Shown: positions 7,792 to 14,914, counted from the stretch's first letter. The stretch: DNA of 37,459 bases from Streptomyces griseus (GCA_943330705.2 CALQIT020000021.1:1-37459); one strand, 5' to 3'. Numbers and translations are program-made. Notes: generated by a model from the sequence alone, not told the origin.

Positions 7792-8910
7792 CTAGCAAAC
7801 GGCAACATCTTCTTCGATTCGATGGTAGCCACGCCACTCTTTAAGACGACCCCTAGGCCGTGACCCGTCTTCGGGATACTCAATTAATACGAAGGTAAGT
7901 TTCGTCAATTTTCCAAGCGAAACAATATCCAGTGAGGTCAATTCGGTCCAGGTTCCGGTATTGAAATACTCTTTGTCTTCAGTCCACTGGCGATATTGAT
8001 AAACATGATTGTGGCCAAAGATTACAGTATGCACCCTGTCATCATTGAGCACTTTACGGGCAGCCTCACTTAAATCCGGAAAGACAGCGCTTTCAAAAAA
8101 TATCTGCAGCAAACTTTTGAAGGTCCAACGGCGACGGGCATCACGGGCAAAAATGGACTTAATAAAATAGAAGGAAAGCTGAATCAATGTCGTGATCGAC
8201 ATCCATGTTTCATTGATCAACGACCAGCGCACCATTTTTGAAAATGGTCGAATCTTATCCACCACAGGATACCGTTGTTTTACCTTTAGAACAAAATCGA
8301 CAAAAAAATGTGAACCAAAAGGCAAATTTAAAATGGGCTCGGCCAAGTCTTTTTTAAGAAAAAATCGCCGCGGATCAAAACGATTGGCGGCTTCGTGCAT
8401 ATGCCCATGTTCAATATGCACGCCATCAAAAAAGTAGACCAAGTTTTTAAAACGAATTGGTGTTCCCACAATCTGATTTAGGTACTCTCGGCAAGCCGGC
8501 CAAAGCATTGCTTGGTCATGATTGCCGCAGATATAAGTTATGATATTTCCGGACTTAGCGGCAAATTCCGCCATGGCCTTAAAAACATTACGGTGCCCTT
8601 GAATAATTGCCATCAATACATCTAAACAGACGGCTTCCGTTAGAACAGTTAAAAAATGTCCGCGATAATCACACTGAAGAAAATTTAAAAAATCCCCATT
8701 GATAACCAGCTCGACATCATAGTCCCTGAATGCCCCTGAAGAATAGTAGTGGATAAATTCAACCAACTTTTCCCCGTAATAAAATTCTTCTAATGAATTA
8801 ATACCCCCACCTGGCAGCAGGCGTCCTTTTCCCAAATGCAAGTCACTGACCACCAATTTGATCTGTTTTCGCTTTGCTTCCTGGGGTTCGGTTGGGACTG
8901 CTGTATCCAT
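7792..8910 (-). CDS. Calcineurin-like metallophosphoesterase
   Basis: 372 residues with the complete two-metal phosphoesterase motif series: SDLHLGKGRL (Asp23, His25), NGDFLNF, CGNHDQAMLWP, EHGHMHEAANRFDPR and, far downstream, FGHNHVYQY followed by NTGTW. The GNHD and GHxH motifs are typical of the superfamily that includes UDP-2,3-diacylglucosamine hydrolases (LpxH), but the protein is about 130 residues longer than LpxH. The insertion lies between the fourth motif and the GHNH motif and contains aromatic, basic and hydrophobic segments that could contact membrane. Substrate is unknown; a lipid-linked or nucleotide diphosphate is plausible. There are two bases between the preceding gene's stop and this ATG, so both are co-transcribed. 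Family assignment is secure, substrate is not. Confidence 0.85.
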   Translation of the reverse strand: MDTAVPTEPQEAKRKQIKLVVSDLHLGKGRLLPGGGINSLEEFYYGEKLVEFIHYYSSGAFRDYDVELVINGDFLNFLQCDYRGHFLTVLTEAVCLDVLMAIIQGHRNVFKAMAEFAAKSGNIITYICGNHDQAMLWPACREYLNQIVGTPIRFKNLVYFFDGVHIEHGHMHEAANRFDPRRFFLKKDLAEPILNLPFGSHFFVDFVLKVKQRYPVVDKIRPFSKMVRWSLINETWMSITTLIQLSFYFIKSIFARDARRRWTFKSLLQIFFESAVFPDLSEAARKVLNDDRVHTVIFGHNHVYQYRQWTEDKEYFNTGTWTELTSLDIVSLGKLTKLTFVLIEYPEDGSRPRGRLKEWRGYHRIEEDVAVC

Positions 8911-8912
8911 TG

Positions 8913-10094
8913 CTAATCAGCTTTTTTGTAGGCGCTAATGGGTATATTTATGTTGGTCTCTTCGTCCGAACTTTCTAGGTTGGCTAAGGCCAAACGCAAG
9001 GCCCGAACGGTTCGACCAAACTGCTCTTGATTTGATTCAATCCGGCCATGCAGCTCGACGATTTTATTTCTATAGGTTTCAAGCTCGGACTCCAGATTGT
9101 CGATTTTGCGCTTTAACTCCAGAATCGATTCATCTTTAGTGCGAACCAGCGCCGTTTTTTCAAGACGGGCTAATTCCAATCGATTTTCAAGCTCGCGCTC
9201 GCGCACCCGAATCCGGCGCATATCCTGCGAAAGTCGGTTTTCAAGTTCTTCAACTTTATTTCGTAATTTTATTTTTTCGCCATCTTTTTGCTGCAAAGCC
9301 TCTTTGAACATCTGCAATTCATTTTCATTAGCTTGTCGCAGCTCAAAATTCACTTTTTCCAAAACTTGAATTTTTGAAAACAATGATTCAACCTGGGCCT
9401 TTGAAAGCTCGTTGGCGGCCGTTAGAATTTCCCCGCTTCGACGAATGTTCTCGAGGTCTCTTTCCAATTCGTTGATTCTTTTTTGCGCATACTTGAGGGT
9501 CTCGGCTTGGCCGAACTTTAAATCCAGTGGCGTTGGTGTGCTTTTCGGCCCCACGGAAATCTGCGCTTCGGGCTCGATCTCTGGCTTTTTCATAACCGCT
9601 TGATTATGGTTAAGCACAGTTTTGTCATCATCCGCGATCTGTTCGGATAGCGGCGCCGACGATCGCGCGGATGCAGTTGTTGATACGGGAGCCGATGCGG
9701 GCACAGCAGATCGAGGCGCAGACGAAGAAACAGGCAGCGGCGCAGACGAAGAAGCAGACGAAGGAGCTGAGGCAGGAGCTGACGAAGGAGTTGAGGCAGA
9801 AGCTGAGACAGAAGCTGATGAAGACGCGGCTGTCGGAGCTACCCTAGTTAGTCCCGCTGGTCCTTTTGGTGTCGAAGCGGATAAACTTGTTTTATTTGGA
9901 TCCGACAAAGCTGTGTAGTCATTGCTTGCAATACCATCACCCTGCAAAAATGCATTGGCAACTTTGCTAGCTTCACTTCTGACTTTCTTCTTCGATACCA
10001 CGGTATTGTCTTCGGATGCCTGATTAATTAGATCTTGCATCAAAGACTCACTCAAGAGATCTCCGGGTGTCTTCTTTCCGTCTTTTTTTGTCAT
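8913..10094 (-). CDS. Coiled-coil protein with Ser/Ala/Pro linker and FHA-ligand-like motifs
   Basis: 393 residues, no signal peptide or membrane segment, so cytoplasmic. A basic/acidic head (1-70) contains SEDNTVVSKK (Thr31). A low-complexity linker (about 88-150) is made almost only of Ser, Ala, Pro and Thr. DDDKTVLNHN (Thr159) follows. Residues about 196-375 form a long continuous coiled coil (heptads rich in Leu, Glu, Lys, Arg). The D-x-T-V pattern around Thr31 and Thr159 resembles DKTIV at the N-terminus of the FHA-GGDEF protein encoded downstream in the same unit, suggesting that these are kinase sites or FHA ligands. No enzymatic motif is visible. It is the first gene of the unit. I do not recognise a named family; the role as a scaffold is an inference. 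Confidence 0.75.
   Translation of the reverse strand: MTKKDGKKTPGDLLSESLMQDLINQASEDNTVVSKKKVRSEASKVANAFLQGDGIASNDYTALSDPNKTSLSASTPKGPAGLTRVAPTAASSSASVSASASTPSSAPASAPSSASSSAPLPVSSSAPRSAVPASAPVSTTASARSSAPLSEQIADDDKTVLNHNQAVMKKPEIEPEAQISVGPKSTPTPLDLKFGQAETLKYAQKRINELERDLENIRRSGEILTAANELSKAQVESLFSKIQVLEKVNFELRQANENELQMFKEALQQKDGEKIKLRNKVEELENRLSQDMRRIRVRERELENRLELARLEKTALVRTKDESILELKRKIDNLESELETYRNKIVELHGRIESNQEQFGRTVRALRLALANLESSDEETNINIPISAYKKAD
9622..9840. repeat. Low-complexity tract inside the coiled-coil gene
   Basis: Short imperfect repeats of GCAGACGAAG/GCTGAGGCAG type, encoding on the minus strand the Ser/Ala/Pro linker. The opposite strand is also open here because of the codon bias; that antisense frame is not taken as a gene. 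Such tracts commonly vary in length by slippage. Confidence 0.6.
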
Positions 10095-10328
10095 ACCTAA
10101 GACAACTATCGGAAAGAACTAAGAATTGCTAAAGACCTAGCCCCGCGAATTGAGCGGCAGCCAGACATTTACTTGAAAGGCGAAGAAGCACGGACCCGAC
10201 CGAAGTCCTGCACCAAGATCCAATAGCCCTATAAGCGTTCCCGAGCTAGACTTAAGCCCTACTTAAGATGCGGCCCACTTAAAATGCTCGAGCTGCTTTT
10301 CAAAAAGGTCTAGCTTTACTGGTGCTGG

Positions 10329-11303
10329 ATGGCCCAATTCCCTGCTATGAATCTAATTATGAAAAAAAATAAGTTAAACGCCAAAAAGAGAACCTCACGG
10401 TTAGCTCAATTTCTAAATGATATTGGCTTGCTATTGAAAATTCCGGTGCCCTCAAAGTTCGAAGACCTTGCTTTGCCCGAGTACCCCTTTGATTCCCAAG
10501 CGCTTGCATTAAGCCAACTTTATCGCAACAGTCGAAAGATCTACGTGGATTTCGGCGGTAAGTTTTCGCCAAAGCTTTGCTCTGTGGCACGTTCACTAAG
10601 TTCTCAAGATCTTTTCATGAATTGTATCGACTATTCACCAATCCAAAGCGAGCTCTTGTGGTTTAAAGCTGGCGGTTTTTGCGAGGTCACCGACCCACAA
10701 AATGAAATCGAAAAATTTTTAGATTTTAATGGTGTCTCTTTATTCCATGAACAAAATCACCGCATTCTTTGGGCCATTCTACCACCCGCCCCCTCTGACA
10801 AAATCGATTTTTGTCGTTATCTTAATTTTGCAGAAAGCCTGGTGATCACTTTGGATCTGGCCTTGGCTGATCAACTAGGAAAAAAGCTATCCCCAGCATT
10901 TGAAAGATTGAAGACCATCTACCGCACCGGTGGCGAGGACCCCTGGGCGCATCGATCCAAACAGGATTACCGTAGTTATTTACAGGCCAATTGTGCGGCC
11001 ACCTATTTTCTTCTCGAGCTCTACAATAAGAACAGCATCAGCAAAGGTCTTAATTTTATTTTTCCAAAGAAAAAAAGAATTGCAATTAGCGCCCTGAAAC
11101 GAAGCCAAGACCTGAGCAAAAATTTTGTGATCGCAACAAACCAGATTTGGCAAGAGCGCTATTGGCAATCCGCCCAAAGGCGACTTGCAAAATTGCATCA
11201 GGGGTCTAAGCAAGAGGTTTTGTATTTACCAGAAAACCCTTTAGACTTCGGCGAAAACGAATTTGCAATCGCCAATCAAATTTTTTCCAAATTTGGACTG
11301 TAA
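10329..11303 (+). CDS. Uncharacterised protein with HExxH motif
   Basis: 324 residues, basic N-terminus, no clear signal peptide. I do not recognise a family. Visible features: SLFHEQNHRILWAILPP with HExxH at 140-144, preceded by hydrophobic residues as in zincins, and an acidic residue in LNFAES (Glu169) 24 residues after the second His, a spacing compatible with a gluzincin third ligand. EDPWAHRSKQDYRSYLQANCAATYF follows in a charged/helical C-terminal half. Three in-frame ATGs (10329, 10347, 10359) lie close together and none has a strong ribosome binding site; the start could be any of them. It stands alone between the minus-strand cyclase unit and the mobile-type island. It could be a metallopeptidase or a protein where HExxH is fortuitous. 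Confidence 0.62.
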   Translation: MAQFPAMNLIMKKNKLNAKKRTSRLAQFLNDIGLLLKIPVPSKFEDLALPEYPFDSQALALSQLYRNSRKIYVDFGGKFSPKLCSVARSLSSQDLFMNCIDYSPIQSELLWFKAGGFCEVTDPQNEIEKFLDFNGVSLFHEQNHRILWAILPPAPSDKIDFCRYLNFAESLVITLDLALADQLGKKLSPAFERLKTIYRTGGEDPWAHRSKQDYRSYLQANCAATYFLLELYNKNSISKGLNFIFPKKKRIAISALKRSQDLSKNFVIATNQIWQERYWQSAQRRLAKLHQGSKQEVLYLPENPLDFGENEFAIANQIFSKFGL

Positions 11304-11336
11304 AAACCAGAAACATAAAAATATTTTTTGACCATT

Positions 11337-11381
11337 TTGCACTTCCGTAAGATTGCAATATATACATTGCAATCTTACGGA
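11337..11381 (+). promoter_or_regulatory. Palindromic operator/promoter 1 of the mobile island
   Basis: A perfect inverted repeat has 16-base arms (11344-11359 and 11366-11381, TCCGTAAGATTGCAAT and its complement) around a six-base centre. The inner core is TGCAAT-N6-ATTGCA. A promoter fits over it: TTGCAC (11337-11342), 16 bases, TATATA (11359-11364), placing the -10 box at the centre of the palindrome. This arrangement is what an autorepressed Xre-type regulator promoter looks like. It points at the truncated frame starting at 11401. The same layout recurs at 12007-12056 in opposite orientation. Confidence 0.65.
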
Positions 11382-11400
11382 GCGAGCTGCAAAAGGAATT

Positions 11401-11451
11401 ATGAAGAAATTAACCGACGAAGAAGTACACAAGTCATTCAAAATTTGGTGA
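11401..11451 (+). pseudogene. Truncated head copy of the mobile-mystery-A-like gene
   Basis: Sixteen codons, MKKLTDEEVHKSFKIW then TGA. They match the first 16 codons of the intact regulator on the opposite strand (MKKLTDEELGKAFNIW): 39 of 48 bases by eye. The distance from the palindrome core to the ATG is also identical (27 bases) and both have an AAAAGGA ribosome binding site. Homology stops exactly at the Trp codon. It is either a broken copy or a short leader peptide. Confidence 0.55.
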
Positions 11452-11544
11452 ATGCGAAAGAAAATTCAAACATTTTGGAAGGGTTTCACTTGTTTGCTTG
11501 CTGCGACCATCCTTGTTCTCTGCGGAACTTTGAGTCGTTCATGA
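11452..11544 (+). CDS. Possible 30-residue hydrophobic peptide
   Basis: The ATG at 11452 directly follows the stop of the 16-codon frame (TGAATG), so translation could restart here. The product would be MRKKIQTFWKG followed by a hydrophobic stretch of about 16 residues (FTCLLAATILVLCGTL) and LSRS: a basic head plus one membrane helix, the shape of small membrane toxins or leader peptides. It overlaps the last 59 bases of the convergent regulator gene, so the frame may exist by chance. No family recognised. Confidence 0.25.
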   Translation: MRKKIQTFWKGFTCLLAATILVLCGTLSRS

Positions 11545-11992
11545 GTTTATTTAAGACGTAGGCCAGCCCCTCAGCCCTTCTTTTTTGATCACACTTTTTT
11601 ATCCATGGATGCAACAATCCTTGCCGCAATAATTTCGTCCAGATGGTTTGCGAAAAATATTTTTTGCTTTTGGGCCTGATCGCATAAACCAACTCGCAAT
11701 CCATGGCCTTGGCGGCATTGGCCAATGTTGCCAAAGTGATTGAACCTTTTTCTTCGCAGTCCTCGTATTTTGAATATGCAGCTCTGCTCACTTTTGCTTT
11801 TTTTGAAACAGCTGCTGCCGACAGAAAAAGTCCGTTCCGAGCTTTCTTGAGCCAACCTTGATGGCCAGGAACGAAGGCCTTTATCCTATCATTTAAGAAC
11901 GGTCTTAGAGCATCATCCACTTCGCTGCTCGTGTAGCTTTTTATCCAAATATTGAATGCCTTGCCTAGTTCTTCGTCTGTTAGCTTTTTCAT
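11486..11992 (-). CDS. Mobile mystery protein A-like Xre regulator (orphan)
   Basis: 168 residues. Residues 45-110 match the pattern of mobile mystery protein A (TIGR02612): GWLKKARNGLFLSAAAVSKK begins the helix-turn-helix (51-78), followed by a conserved Tyr-x-x-Glu helix and then ITLATLANAAKAMDCELVYA. The start at 11992 was chosen over the upstream ATGs (12040, 12031) because AAAAGGAG directly precedes it and because the second, truncated copy at 11401 begins with the same residues. In the family this protein is normally encoded just before mobile mystery protein B, a Fic-domain protein; no Fic gene is present here, so it is an orphan antitoxin/regulator. It is preceded by palindrome 2, its likely autoregulatory operator. 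Family memory is good; function is inferred. Confidence 0.7.
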   Translation of the reverse strand: MKKLTDEELGKAFNIWIKSYTSSEVDDALRPFLNDRIKAFVPGHQGWLKKARNGLFLSAAAVSKKAKVSRAAYSKYEDCEEKGSITLATLANAAKAMDCELVYAIRPKSKKYFSQTIWTKLLRQGLLHPWIKKCDQKRRAEGLAYVLNKLMNDSKFRREQGWSQQANK

Positions 11993-12006
11993 AGCTCCTT
12001 TTATAA

Positions 12007-12056
12007 CCCCCTCAGTTATATTGCAATACATATATTGCATCTTAACTGAGGGGCAA
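12007..12056 (-). promoter_or_regulatory. Palindromic operator/promoter 2, upstream of the regulator gene
   Basis: The outer arms CCCCTCAGTTA (12008-12018) and TAACTGAGGGG (12043-12053) share a centre with the inner core TGCAAT (12022-12027) - N6 - ATTGCA (12034-12039); three unpaired positions separate them. On the minus strand TTGCCC (12056-12051), 16 bases, TATATG (12034-12029) forms the promoter. Spacing of core to ATG is 27 bases, as at operator 1. Inner core sequence is conserved between the two sites; the outer arms differ in sequence but each is self-complementary. Confidence 0.65.
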
Positions 12057-12060
12057 AAAT

Positions 12061-12384
12061 ATGAAAAAATTCAACAAAGACGCGTCATTTTTTAAACTCA
12101 TTTGCCGAAGGCAATTTGAGGAACTCGTTAAAAAATGGGGAATTTATTAAGGCGTGCGTGAACTTTGAACCTGGGAACTGACCAATGCCCCAATCTCGTG
12201 CTATTTTTGCGGCTTGGTTTTGCGGCTTTGTTCCTAGCGGGGTTCGCTGAGACAGAAAATATTTCATTTTGTTTGTTCGGATTTGAAAATTTCTGCTCGT
12301 ACTACTTCTGACATTTGCAAACGATCTTGGGCCGTCGAGCTATTATTTCGTTGGCTCAAGGGACATCTTGATATCCGACGACTG
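12061..12384 (+). pseudogene. Decayed IS4-type transposase (DUF4372-like head and catalytic tail)
   Basis: One reading phase holds transposase-like pieces at both ends. 12061-12147 reads MKKFNKDASFFKLICRRQFE then ELVKKWGIY and a stop, like the N-terminal FSQLL..IPR.EFE.LV.KHG block of DUF4372-bearing IS4-family transposases. The same phase continues through stops with GVREL, TW and later SLRQKI, matching the following W-D-Q-F and SLR-I blocks. From about 12259 it reads ISARTTSDICKRSWAVELLF then RWLKGHLDIRRL, the family's C-terminal (Y/C)-x-x-RW-x-VELLFKWLK-x-HL-x-IR block with the catalytic Glu. Several stops and the loss of about 230 central residues show an inactive remnant. Inverted repeats of the element were not identified. 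The original insertion probably accompanied the regulator locus. Confidence 0.6.
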
Positions 12385-12459
12385 CGGGACGCCGTATTCC
12401 GGCCGCCTGAGGGCAGGAAGCCCCAGGGTTTACAGATTGATCCCCAGAGCAACGAAAGG

Positions 12460-13371
12460 CTAATGCCAGGAAATAACTTTTCGATAAGCCGCCAAGCGAG
12501 TTTCGATATCCCGTGGAGTAACCTTCGCCAGCGATCGAACACTGAAATCTTGAATCGTAAAGCTAGCCAAGATCGTACCTTTAACACAGGCTTCTCTTAA
12601 ATCCTGCGCCACCGGTGCCCGATTCAAACTTGCCAAATAGCCAAAAAATCCACCGGCAAAGGTATCGCCAGCACCGGTAGGATCGATCACTTCTGGTAAT
12701 GGAAATGCGGGTAAAATAAAAAATCCATCAGCCTGAGTGTAAAGAACAAATCCGTATTCCCCACGCTTAATGACCAAAGCTTTTGGTCCCATTTCACAAA
12801 GCTTTGCGGCTGCGGCGATCCCATTGTGCGCCCCCGTCAGCGACATCGCTTCACCTTCATTGATCAAGACCACATCAACTTTTTTCAAAACAGCCTTGAG
12901 GTCATTTAATTTAGAGTCTATCCAAAAGTTCATCGTATCCATACCGACAAAAAGCGGCTTCGTGACTTGCTCTAAAACCTTTAACTGCAAATCTGGAGAA
13001 ATATTCGCCAAAAAAACGAACTGAGAATCACGGTAGTTTTGCGGCAAATTGGGATTGAAGTGTTCGAAAACATTGAGCTCAGTGGAACGGGTCACGGCCT
13101 CGTTAAGGTCACCTTGATAGTAACCTGACCAATGAAAAGTTTTTCCTTTTTGGACCGTCATCCCAGTGGTGTCTACATTTCGTGACGTCAATAGCTCTAG
13201 GTCTTTGGCTTCGTAATCATCGCCAACGACACCAACCACGCGAACGCCAGTATACAAAGATGAGGCCAAAGCAAAGTAATTGGCAGAACCACCCAAGGCC
13301 CGATCCACCTTACCTGAAGGTGTTTCAATAGAATCATAAGCAAGACTACCAACGACTAAAATATCTGCCAC
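12460..13371 (-). CDS. PfkB/ribokinase-family sugar kinase
   Basis: 303 residues, cytoplasmic. Family landmarks: the N-terminal strand and Asp (VVGSLAYDSIETPSG, Asp13), the GG motif ALGGSANYFA (27-31), NEGEA (171-175) and the anion-hole/catalytic DPTGAGDTFAGG (Asp236). It should phosphorylate a sugar or nucleoside with ATP; the specific substrate cannot be read from sequence. ATG 13371 is followed by a normal first beta strand. A near-consensus -10 (TATAAT, 13423-13418 on the minus strand) lies about 47 bases before the start. Its 3' end abuts the transposase remnant, with the stop at 12460 in an otherwise normal C-terminus. Family assignment is firm. Confidence 0.87.
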   Translation of the reverse strand: MADILVVGSLAYDSIETPSGKVDRALGGSANYFALASSLYTGVRVVGVVGDDYEAKDLELLTSRNVDTTGMTVQKGKTFHWSGYYQGDLNEAVTRSTELNVFEHFNPNLPQNYRDSQFVFLANISPDLQLKVLEQVTKPLFVGMDTMNFWIDSKLNDLKAVLKKVDVVLINEGEAMSLTGAHNGIAAAAKLCEMGPKALVIKRGEYGFVLYTQADGFFILPAFPLPEVIDPTGAGDTFAGGFFGYLASLNRAPVAQDLREACVKGTILASFTIQDFSVRSLAKVTPRDIETRLAAYRKVISWH

Positions 13372-13431
13372 AGTGCTCTCCTGGAAAGGTTTAAAAGTTA
13401 GGGCTCTTTTATAAATTATTATAGATCATTT

Positions 13432-13450
13432 TGTCAGCAGAAACCTGACA
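13432..13450. repeat. Inverted repeat between rlmN and the sugar kinase gene
   Basis: TGTCAG (13432-13437) and CTGACA (13445-13450) with a seven-base loop. It lies between the rlmN stop and the kinase start, just upstream of a possible -10 box (13418-13423). No T run follows, so an operator or a weak attenuating hairpin is more likely than a terminator. Confidence 0.35.
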
Positions 13451-13488
13451 CCAATTTATTGGCGGGATGAGTTGCTCTGCGAAATCGC

Positions 13489-14775
13489 CTACTCAGCCGC
13501 AGGCTGAAGCATGTCAGGATTCTTCTTTTTGGAATAAATTGACCCAATTTTTGAATTGGAAATATCCATCGTCTTTGGCTTGTTGTCATATTCACTGGTC
13601 AACTGGCCGCAGGCTGCAAAAATATCCCGCCCCATGGTTCTGCGTAGCAAAACATGGGCGCCTAAGCGCATGAGCTCGGCATGAAACTTTTGGATCTGTA
13701 CGTCATCAGGTCGCTCAAATCCAGAGCCCGGATGTTCGTTGAATGGAATAATGTTGATCTTGCACGGAACATTTTTGGTCAGCAAATAAAGCTCTCGAGC
13801 ATGTTCAATCTGATCAGTAATCCCCTTCAGCAGAACGTACTCCATGGTCACCTTGTCACCGGTATCGCGACCGTATTGGCGACAGGCCTCTAGTAGCTGC
13901 TCGATTGGATAGCGCTTGTTAATTGGCATGATTTGCGAGCGGATTTGGTCATTCGAAGCATTTAACGAAACCGCCAGGCGCACACCTGCATTTTGAATGC
14001 GCCACATTTCAGGAACCAGGCCCGACGTCGATACCGTGATCTTGCGACGGGAAAGGTGCACACCCCAAGGATCATGAAGAATCTGAATTGATTTAAAAAC
14101 CGCTTCCGGATTGTCCAGAGGCTCGCCCATACCCATAAATACCAGATTTGAAAGACGGCGATTTTCCGGTAAGGCATCTCGCACTTGCATAAACTGGCCA
14201 ACGATTTCATGAGCTTTCAATCGTCGCTTTAATTTTTGCTTTCCGGTAAAACAAAATTTGCAGGCCATATTGCAACCGACCTCAGAAGAAATACACAAGG
14301 TCAAACGATCTTCGGAGGGGATAACCACGGCCTCAACTGTATTGCCGTCACCAACATCGAATAGAAATTTTTGCGTCCCATCGATCGACTTTAAATGCTG
14401 AACAACCCTTGGTAATGAAAAATCCACCAGACCGCGAAGCTCTTCACGAAAAGTCTTGGACAGATTACTCATTTTATCAAAATCATTAATGCGTTGCTCG
14501 TAAACCCATTTGAAAATTTGTTGTGCTCGATATTTTTCTTTACCCAGGCCGCCAAAAAACGAGCGAAGATCTTCTTGGGTCATACCGTAAAAATTTACAG
14601 GTCCTTGCTCTCGGGCCTCTTTCATCGACAATTCATGAACAGCTAGATCATTCAAGTTATTTTCATAGGCTGTAAAACTTGGTTGATAGGATTCCTGATA
14701 GGCTTCGGCAGAGGTCTTAGCTAAGGCGAGTTCGTTTTCGGCGTTTTCAGTATTTTCGGACTTATCGAACGTCAT
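13489..14775 (-). CDS. rlmN: Dual-specificity 23S rRNA/tRNA adenine-C2 methyltransferase RlmN
   Basis: 428 residues. Radical-SAM enzyme that methylates C2 of A2503 in 23S rRNA and A37 of some tRNAs. CNMACKFC gives the 4Fe-4S ligands Cys168, Cys172 and Cys175; GMGEPLDN is the SAM-binding GGE-type motif; GRDIFAACGQL near the C-terminus holds the methyl-carrying Cys. The usual RlmN start (NFYGMTQEDL, residue 61) is preceded by an extra 60-residue acidic, Ala/Glu-rich head with no known domain. ATG 14775 has AAAAGG nine bases upstream; an internal ATG at 14625 would give a normal-length enzyme but lacks a clear ribosome binding site. It is followed by the sugar kinase and preceded by a small secreted protein gene on the same strand. 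Confidence 0.93.
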   Translation of the reverse strand: MTFDKSENTENAENELALAKTSAEAYQESYQPSFTAYENNLNDLAVHELSMKEAREQGPVNFYGMTQEDLRSFFGGLGKEKYRAQQIFKWVYEQRINDFDKMSNLSKTFREELRGLVDFSLPRVVQHLKSIDGTQKFLFDVGDGNTVEAVVIPSEDRLTLCISSEVGCNMACKFCFTGKQKLKRRLKAHEIVGQFMQVRDALPENRRLSNLVFMGMGEPLDNPEAVFKSIQILHDPWGVHLSRRKITVSTSGLVPEMWRIQNAGVRLAVSLNASNDQIRSQIMPINKRYPIEQLLEACRQYGRDTGDKVTMEYVLLKGITDQIEHARELYLLTKNVPCKINIIPFNEHPGSGFERPDDVQIQKFHAELMRLGAHVLLRRTMGRDIFAACGQLTSEYDNKPKTMDISNSKIGSIYSKKKNPDMLQPAAE

Positions 14776-14914
14776 TTGCAGGGCCTTTTCATGGTTAAGC
14801 TTGAACCCCGGATTTTTACCAGACTTAACGGCCTTCTCAAAGGGTAAAAACCAATCCTTGAAAGCCAGCGGGCATAATTTTCATAAACTGGGGCGTGCCC
14901 TAGTGAGAAAGACT

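Noticed and set aside
9622-9918. Open frame on the plus strand rich in Asp, Ala, Glu and Gly
   Set aside because: It is the antisense of the low-complexity linker in the coiled-coil gene and is open only because of repetitive codon use.
10250-10283. Three ACTTAA elements upstream of the HExxH gene
   Set aside because: Spacing is uneven (11 and 16 bases) and the motif is short; could be chance in this 234-base gap, in which no other feature was seen.
12085-12267. 60-residue minus-strand frame starting MKYFLSQRTP
   Set aside because: It lies opposite the transposase remnant, which explains the sequence better; no ribosome binding site or family match.
13432-13450. TGTCAG/CTGACA hairpin as rlmN terminator
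   Set aside because: No T run follows in the rlmN direction (the sequence continues ACAAAATG before it), so only an inverted repeat is claimed. In that orientation it also lies downstream of rlmN and upstream of the next gene, where an operator fits as well.
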